Translations under genes and position numbers: made by a program
DNA from: Candidatus Nanopelagicales bacterium
GTDB lineage: Bacteria; Actinomycetota; Actinomycetes; S36-B12
Assembly (NCBI GenBank): GCA_018399515.1
Contig: JAGYOB010000067.1
Span: 1 to 10,784, forward strand
DNA: 10,784 bases
Direction of reading: 5' to 3'
Shown: positions 7,081-10,784 of the stretch, piece by piece
Numbering within the stretch: position 1 is the first letter of the stretch
Layout of the letters: each line of letters begins with the position of its first letter
The notes under the pieces: model-generated
Databases searched by the model: none
The model's input: the letters and a program-made list of their open reading frames with translations, nothing else
What the model was told of the DNA's origin: nothing

Positions 7081-8498
7081 GATGCCCGCTGTGATGGAAG
7101 GTCGACGGCCGGGAGGACGACGGTGAAACGCGCCCCTCCATCGGCCGCGACCCCAGCTTCGGCCACACCGCCCAGTCCCCGAGCCAAGCGGGCGACCAGC
7201 GCCAGGCCGACTCCGGTGCCCACGGGGCGCACCCCGTGGTAGCGCTCGTGCAAGGCGCCGGGGGCGAAAGCGACGGCGATGTCCGCCTCGGTCAATCCCG
7301 GACCGGTGTCGCGAACCTCTAGGGTTAGCGATTCCGGTGATCGAGACACCGCGAACACGATGCGCCCGCCGTCAGGAGTCACCCGCAGGGCGTTTTCGGT
7401 GAGGTTGTCGATGATCTGACGCAGCCGCAGGGGGTCGACACGAGCGGTGAAGGCTCCCTCCGGGGCGTCGTCATCGAGACCTGAGACCTGCAGATCCACG
7501 CCAACCCGCTGGCATCGATCACGCCACACCTCGAAAGCCTGCATCACGATCTCGCCGACATCAACCTCGACAAGATCGAAGGTGAAGTCCACCGCCTGCA
7601 GGCGCGCGAGGTCCAACAGGTCGCTGACGAGACGGTCCAGACGCTGCGCTTCGGTCACCATCACCGTGCCGGTCCGCGGTAGGTCTGCTGAATCGACCAG
7701 GCCATCGCTGATCGCCTGGGCGTATCCCATCACCGCGGTCAACGGCGTGCGCAGTTCATGCGACACCGACAGCAGGAACTGCCGTTGGCGCCCCTCGGAC
7801 TCAGCCAGCGCCCGACTCAGTCGGTTGATCGCATCGGCAATCTGGGCGACTTCGACAGGCCCCGCGGGGTCGACGGTCACATCGCGTTCACCCCGCCCCA
7901 GACGATCGGCCGCCGTCGCAGCCTCGCGCAGCGATCGAGCCATCCGTTGCGATACGACCACCGCCACGACGACCGCGACCGCGATCCCGAGTGCGAGCGC
8001 CGCGGCAACCCGCCACAGCACCGCAAGGGCCGGACCGATGGCGATCGACACCGGTTGCACCAGGAGCACTCCGGTCCCCCGACCGAGAGGTTTGCGTTCA
8101 ATCGGGCGCCCCTCGACCAGCGCGTCTCCTTCGTCGGTGGAACCCGTTCCCGATACCGACCGGCCCGTCGTGACGAGATCGATATCGCGCTGAGTCGTAC
8201 CCGGCGGTGGTTCCTCGACACGCCGGAACACGACATAGGCGCTGACTCCTTCGGCCTGCAGCACCCCGCCCACGCGAGGGGGCACCACGAACTGGCCGTT
8301 CACGTCTTTGGTCACCGTTGATGCCGTCAGTTCGGCCAGGCGTGCCAGATCAGCACGCGCCCGCGACTCCGCGGAGTCGCGCACGAGCGGGAAAGCAGCG
8401 ATACCGGCGACGAGCGCGACCACCACGGCGACCGCGACTCCCAGCAGCGCCATGCGCATGGTGATGCCCATGCCCGGACGACTTCGAGCAGGCTGCAT
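7071..8498 (-). CDS. Sensor histidine kinase of a two-component system
   Basis: Membrane sensor kinase, 475 residues. Domains in order: membrane helix 1 (about 15-38), an extracytoplasmic sensor region of about 120 residues (39-159), membrane helix 2 (about 160-183), HAMP (184-236), HisKA with phospho-acceptor His247 in FLLSVSHELRTPL, then HATPase_c with the N box DNLTENALRVTP (Asn365, Asn369), G1 DTGPG (397-401) and G2 GTGVGLALV (427-435). The F-box region (AFAPGALHERY) is only loosely conserved. The start is ATG 8498, with AGGA at 8507-8510, 8 bases away. A GTG at 8504 would overlap the regulator stop, and the frame stays open further up to 8639, but neither has a fitting ribosome site. It follows the response regulator by 2 bases. 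The sensor region shows no recognised domain, so the signal is unknown. Confidence 0.95.
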   Translation of the reverse strand: MQPARSRPGMGITMRMALLGVAVAVVVALVAGIAAFPLVRDSAESRARADLARLAELTASTVTKDVNGQFVVPPRVGGVLQAEGVSAYVVFRRVEEPPPGTTQRDIDLVTTGRSVSGTGSTDEGDALVEGRPIERKPLGRGTGVLLVQPVSIAIGPALAVLWRVAAALALGIAVAVVVAVVVSQRMARSLREAATAADRLGRGERDVTVDPAGPVEVAQIADAINRLSRALAESEGRQRQFLLSVSHELRTPLTAVMGYAQAISDGLVDSADLPRTGTVMVTEAQRLDRLVSDLLDLARLQAVDFTFDLVEVDVGEIVMQAFEVWRDRCQRVGVDLQVSGLDDDAPEGAFTARVDPLRLRQIIDNLTENALRVTPDGGRIVFAVSRSPESLTLEVRDTGPGLTEADIAVAFAPGALHERYHGVRPVGTGVGLALVARLARGLGGVAEAGVAADGGARFTVVLPAVDLPSQRASTI

Positions 8499-8500
8499 CG

Positions 8501-9187
8501 TCACGATCCTGGCTCGCTCTCGGCGCTGTAGCCGACGCCACGCACGGTGCGCAACGGGCTCGCCTCGCCGAGTTTGGCTCGCAATTGCGCGATGTGTACA
8601 TCCACCGTCCGGGTTCCCACCGCGGAGGAGTACCCCCATACGTGTTCCAGCAGCTGGTCGCGGGAGAAGACCCGTGCGGGATGCTCCAGTAAGAACGCAA
8701 GCAGATCGAATTCCGTCGCGGTCATGTCGATCAGGTCGCCGTTCACCGCGACACGGCGTGCTGCCCGATCGATGGTGACCGCACCCATCTGCAGCGCATC
8801 CGTAGCCTCACGGCGACCTTGCGCGTGACGGAGAGCCACCTTGACCCGCGCCACGACCTCCCGCGGACTGAACGGCTTGGTGATGTAGTCATCGGCACCC
8901 ATCTCCAAGCCGAGTATCCGGTCCACCTCGTCATCGCGTGCCGTACAGAACAGGACCGGTGTCCAGTCGCCTGCTGCACGCATACGACGGCACACCTCGA
9001 CACCATCCATTCCGGGCAGTCCCACATCGAGCACCACGGCTGCGGGGCGCCACGATCGAATGACCTCCCAGGCTTCGGTGCCACTGGACGCCGTGCGAAC
9101 CGCGAAGCCGGCGCGGGTCAGATACAGCGACAGCACATCGGCGATCGCCGGCTCATCGTCGACGACCAGGATCGGCTGGTCGGCCAC
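8501..9187 (-). CDS. OmpR/PhoB-family response regulator
   Basis: DNA-binding partner of the adjacent kinase, 228 residues. The receiver domain (about 5-115) has the acidic pocket Asp10-Asp11, phospho-acceptor Asp54 in VVLDVGLPGMDG, Thr82 in FCTARDD and Lys104 in YITKPFSPRE. The winged-helix domain (about 130-222) shows MTATEFDLLAFLLEHPARVFSRDQLL, TVDVHIAQLRAKLG and RTVRGVGY, all typical of this family. The start is GTG 9187, 17 bases after the HGxxPAAW gene, with only a weak upstream GGA. Its targets are not known; the neighbouring DUF2752-trp genes are a guess from position. Confidence 0.95.
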   Translation of the reverse strand: MADQPILVVDDEPAIADVLSLYLTRAGFAVRTASSGTEAWEVIRSWRPAAVVLDVGLPGMDGVEVCRRMRAAGDWTPVLFCTARDDEVDRILGLEMGADDYITKPFSPREVVARVKVALRHAQGRREATDALQMGAVTIDRAARRVAVNGDLIDMTATEFDLLAFLLEHPARVFSRDQLLEHVWGYSSAVGTRTVDVHIAQLRAKLGEASPLRTVRGVGYSAESEPGS

Positions 9188-9204
9188 GGGTCAGCGATCC
9201 GCGG

Positions 9205-9438
9205 TCACCGGGGAGCCGTCTTGTCTCGTGGCATCCCTAGACCGGCCATCGCCATGACCTTTCCGACGATTCCACCGAGAACGACGAGACCGACCGCGAT
9301 CCAGAACAGGATGTACTGCCCGAGCACGACGCCCAGGGTTCCGATGAAGAACGCGATCATCACGATGGTGACCGCCGTCCACGCAGCCGGGGTCTGACCG
9401 TGTCGATCGTCCTCATGTGCGTCGAGCTCCTCCGCCAT
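9205..9438 (-). CDS. HGxxPAAW family small membrane protein
   Basis: A 77-residue protein carrying the family motif HGQTPAAW (residues 13-20) after an acidic N-terminus. Two hydrophobic helices follow (about 21-40 and 43-64), and the C-terminus is short and basic. In actinobacteria this family is commonly found just upstream of trpC, next to a Trp-biosynthesis-associated membrane protein; its function is unknown. Here the two-component genes and DUF2752 stand between it and trpC. ATG 9438 has a strong ribosome site, AGGAAGGA at 9446-9453, 7 bases away. It begins 62 bases after the thiL stop and could start a new transcript, though no promoter is clear. Confidence 0.88.
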   Translation of the reverse strand: MAEELDAHEDDRHGQTPAAWTAVTIVMIAFFIGTLGVVLGQYILFWIAVGLVVLGGIVGKVMAMAGLGMPRDKTAPR

Positions 9439-9445
9439 GACAGCG

Positions 9446-9453
9446 TCCTTCCT
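9446..9453 (-). promoter_or_regulatory. Ribosome binding site of the HGxxPAAW gene
   Basis: The minus strand reads AGGAAGGA, 7 bases before ATG 9438. It is one of the strongest ribosome sites in the window and fixes the start of this short gene. Confidence 0.7.
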
Positions 9454-9500
9454 GCTCGTGATGAGTTGCTGGGCTGCGTCGTTAGGCTCTGTGCCTCACC

Positions 9501-10505
9501 CTACCGCCGGAAGTGCTCGAATCCAGCCGCCACCTCCGGGATGCGCCCATCCACGCGCACCTCTCCGGGTTGCACCTGTTGTTCAACGGCGTCGATGACG
9601 CGGCCGATCGGTACGAAAGGTTCGGGGATCTGCGCATCCGGGGCGAACACCGCAAGCAGCGCATGGTCGTCCCCACCGCCCAGGATCCACTGCAGGGGGT
9701 CGAGGTTGTAGGCCGCCGCAGCCGATGCGATCGGCTCGTCGACGATCAACGAGGCGGAGTCGATGTCGATGCCGACCCCCGATGCCAGCGCAAGCCGACC
9801 GGCATCGATGAGGAGTCCATCACTGACGTCCATGAGCGCATGCGCACCGTTGCGCGCCGCCGCAACACCTGCCGCATAGGACGGCTGGGGGCGTCGGTGA
9901 GCGTCGACGAGAGCACGTGGAGATCGAAAGCCTCGAGACAGCACCGCGAGTCCGGCCGCCGCCCAACCGAGCCGGCCGGCAACCGCCACCACATCTCCGG
10001 CTCTCGCCCCCGTCCTGAGAACCGGCTCTCGGCCCTCCAACGTCCCCAGCGCTGCCACCGATACGACAACGGAGTCAGCAGCCGTCACGTCACCACCGAT
10101 GACGCTGGCACCGGCACGTGCAGCTTCGGCGACCAGACCTGACATGAGCTGCTCGACCCAGGCGACCTCGATGCTGTCCGGTAGCCCGAGAGCGACGACC
10201 AGCCCGGTCGGGACCGCTCCCATCGCCGCGATATCTGCACAATTGGCTGCCGCAACACGGTGACCGATATCGACCGCTTGCGACCAGTCCCGCCGGAAAT
10301 GGCGACCTTCGACGGCCATGTCGGTGGTCACCACAACACGACCGTCCTCGGCGCGGATAACGGCGGCATCATCGCCGGGACCCACGAGCGCTGTCGAGGT
10401 CGGTACTTCGGGAGGGGACCCACACGCGCTGACGATCCGAGCCACCATGATCCGTTCCCCCACGTCAGCGACCGTGGTGTTCGGGGGTAGCGAGTCAGGC
10501 ACCAT
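9501..10505 (-). CDS. thiL: Thiamine-monophosphate kinase
   Basis: Phosphorylates thiamine monophosphate to thiamine diphosphate with ATP, the last step of cofactor synthesis. The protein has 334 residues, with an AIR-synthase-like fold. Motifs in order: GPGDDAAVI (42-50), TTDMAVEGRHFRRDW (60-74), NCADIAAMGA (88-97), GGDVTAAD (137-144), DVSDGLLIDAGRL (226-238) and GGGDDHALLAVF (276-287), where an Asp replaces the Glu of the commoner GGED. These are the nucleotide, magnesium and substrate loops of the family. The start was placed at ATG 10505 because GGAGGA (10511-10516) lies 5 bases before it. The in-frame ATG at 10511 would abut that site and adds only two residues. It is divergent from the Lrp-type gene, and no TPP riboswitch is visible upstream. 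Confidence 0.95.
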   Translation of the reverse strand: MVPDSLPPNTTVADVGERIMVARIVSACGSPPEVPTSTALVGPGDDAAVIRAEDGRVVVTTDMAVEGRHFRRDWSQAVDIGHRVAAANCADIAAMGAVPTGLVVALGLPDSIEVAWVEQLMSGLVAEAARAGASVIGGDVTAADSVVVSVAALGTLEGREPVLRTGARAGDVVAVAGRLGWAAAGLAVLSRGFRSPRALVDAHRRPQPSYAAGVAAARNGAHALMDVSDGLLIDAGRLALASGVGIDIDSASLIVDEPIASAAAAYNLDPLQWILGGGDDHALLAVFAPDAQIPEPFVPIGRVIDAVEQQVQPGEVRVDGRIPEVAAGFEHFRR

Positions 10506-10510
10506 GGGCA

Positions 10511-10516
10511 TCCTCC
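10511..10516 (-). promoter_or_regulatory. Ribosome binding site deciding the thiL start
   Basis: The minus strand reads GGAGGA, then TGCCC, then ATG (10505). The ATG at 10511 directly abuts the site and cannot use it. This favours the shorter thiL protein. Confidence 0.7.
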
Positions 10517-10605
10517 AGTCGGCTAAGCGCTAGTCTCCTCATCGATGAATGCCTCTGGGTGTCGCATGCTCGATCGAACAGCCAGCCCAGGGCATACCAG
10601 GATTC

Positions 10606-10612
10606 GAGGAGG
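10606..10612 (+). promoter_or_regulatory. Ribosome binding site of the Lrp-type gene
   Basis: GAGGAGG lies 6 bases before the GTG start at 10619. It is a strong match to the anti-Shine-Dalgarno sequence and fixes the start of this gene, which is cut by the window. Confidence 0.7.
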
Positions 10613-10618
10613 ACCACG

Positions 10619-10784
10619 GTGACGGTACAGGCCTACATTCTCGTGCAGACCGAGGTCGGCGCAGCCGTGGACGTCACCCGACGCATCTGCGAGGTCGCCG
10701 GGGTCCGCCTCGCCGAGGATGTGACCGGCCCCTACGACATCATCGTGCGCGCCGAAGCGGCCACCATGGATGATTTCGGTCGCA
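10619..10784 (+). CDS. Stand-alone Lrp/AsnC ligand-binding (RAM) domain protein, cut by window edge
   Basis: The first 55 residues are visible: TVQAYILVQTEVG, VTRRICEVAGV, then AEDVTGPYDIIVRAEA, the typical core of the Lrp/AsnC effector-binding domain (GPYD at 37-40). The protein begins directly with this domain, so the DNA-binding helix-turn-helix of true Lrp regulators is absent. Relatives of this kind in actinobacteria are about 75-80 residues. The start is GTG 10619, with GAGGAGG 6 bases upstream. Such proteins form oligomers that bind amino acids or related ligands, and may modulate full-length Lrp proteins; the role here is unknown. The C-terminal third lies beyond the window. Confidence 0.88.
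   Translation, partial: MTVQAYILVQTEVGAAVDVTRRICEVAGVRLAEDVTGPYDIIVRAEAATMDDFGR

Larger units (their letters stand above)
10506..10618. promoter_or_regulatory. Divergent intergenic region between thiL and the Lrp-type gene
   Basis: These 113 bases must hold the signals for both divergent genes unless the genes are read from elsewhere. They contain the thiL ribosome site (10511-10516), the Lrp-type ribosome site (10606-10612), and a 10-base perfect palindrome, tcatcgatga (10539-10548). I could not identify a convincing -10/-35 pair on either strand. A palindrome of this length is expected by chance in a window this size, so operator status is only a possibility. Confidence 0.4.

Noticed and set aside
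7447..8193. A 248-codon plus-strand open frame antisense to the kinase
   Set aside because: Ser/Arg/Thr-rich with no motif, and it lies over the conserved kinase core; a shadow.
8499..8639. Possible N-terminal extension of the kinase by 47 residues
   Set aside because: It would overlap the response regulator heavily, has no ribosome site, and is Arg-rich without homology. ATG 8498 has a well-spaced AGGA.
9439..9500. Promoter or terminator between thiL and the HGxxPAAW gene
   Set aside because: A TAGGGT hexamer has no properly spaced -35 partner, and the only hairpin (AGGC/GCCT) has a 4-base stem. Neither is strong enough to annotate.
10506..10618. TPP riboswitch ahead of thiL
   Set aside because: Neither the CTGAGA-type element nor the rest of the conserved THI-box core is present on the minus strand, and the space is short.

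Overview
The window reads as chromosomal DNA from a high-GC actinobacterium (class Actinomycetes is the best guess; genus cannot be told). The grounds are strong G/C bias at third codon positions, GTG starts, an HGxxPAAW-family small protein, a membrane-anchored DsbA-like protein beside lgt, and the typical actinobacterial run trpC-trpB-trpA / DsbA-like / lgt / gltB. I found no mobile element, CRISPR array, tRNA or rRNA. Coding density is high, and no gene-free stretch is longer than about 115 bases.

Layout. Ten complete genes and one cut gene lie on the minus strand. In transcription order (right to left) they are thiL, an HGxxPAAW small membrane protein, an OmpR/PhoB-type response regulator, its sensor histidine kinase, a DUF2752 membrane protein, trpC, trpB, trpA, a DsbA-like thioredoxin-fold protein, lgt, and the 5' part of gltB, which runs off the left edge. 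At the right edge a stand-alone Lrp/AsnC ligand-binding (RAM) domain protein starts on the plus strand, divergent from thiL across a 113-base gap.

How the genes fit together. trpC, trpB and trpA encode the last steps of tryptophan synthesis and are joined by 4-base stop/start overlaps (ATGA, GTGA), so they are probably translationally coupled. GltB makes glutamate from glutamine and 2-oxoglutarate. Lgt lipidates preprolipoproteins, and the DsbA-like protein handles thiols outside the membrane. ThiL makes thiamine diphosphate. The two-component pair sits between HGxxPAAW and DUF2752-trpC with gaps of 2 to 24 bases, so it may share a transcript with trpCBA.

Most of the window is conserved housekeeping DNA. 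The least ordinary points are the two-component system lodged in the trp neighbourhood, the thiL junction where trpE might have been expected, a 14-base-period duplication at the kinase/DUF2752 boundary, and an in-frame 12-base repeat coding GSFG units in the GltB propeptide. I see no clear candidate for a wholly new biological system.
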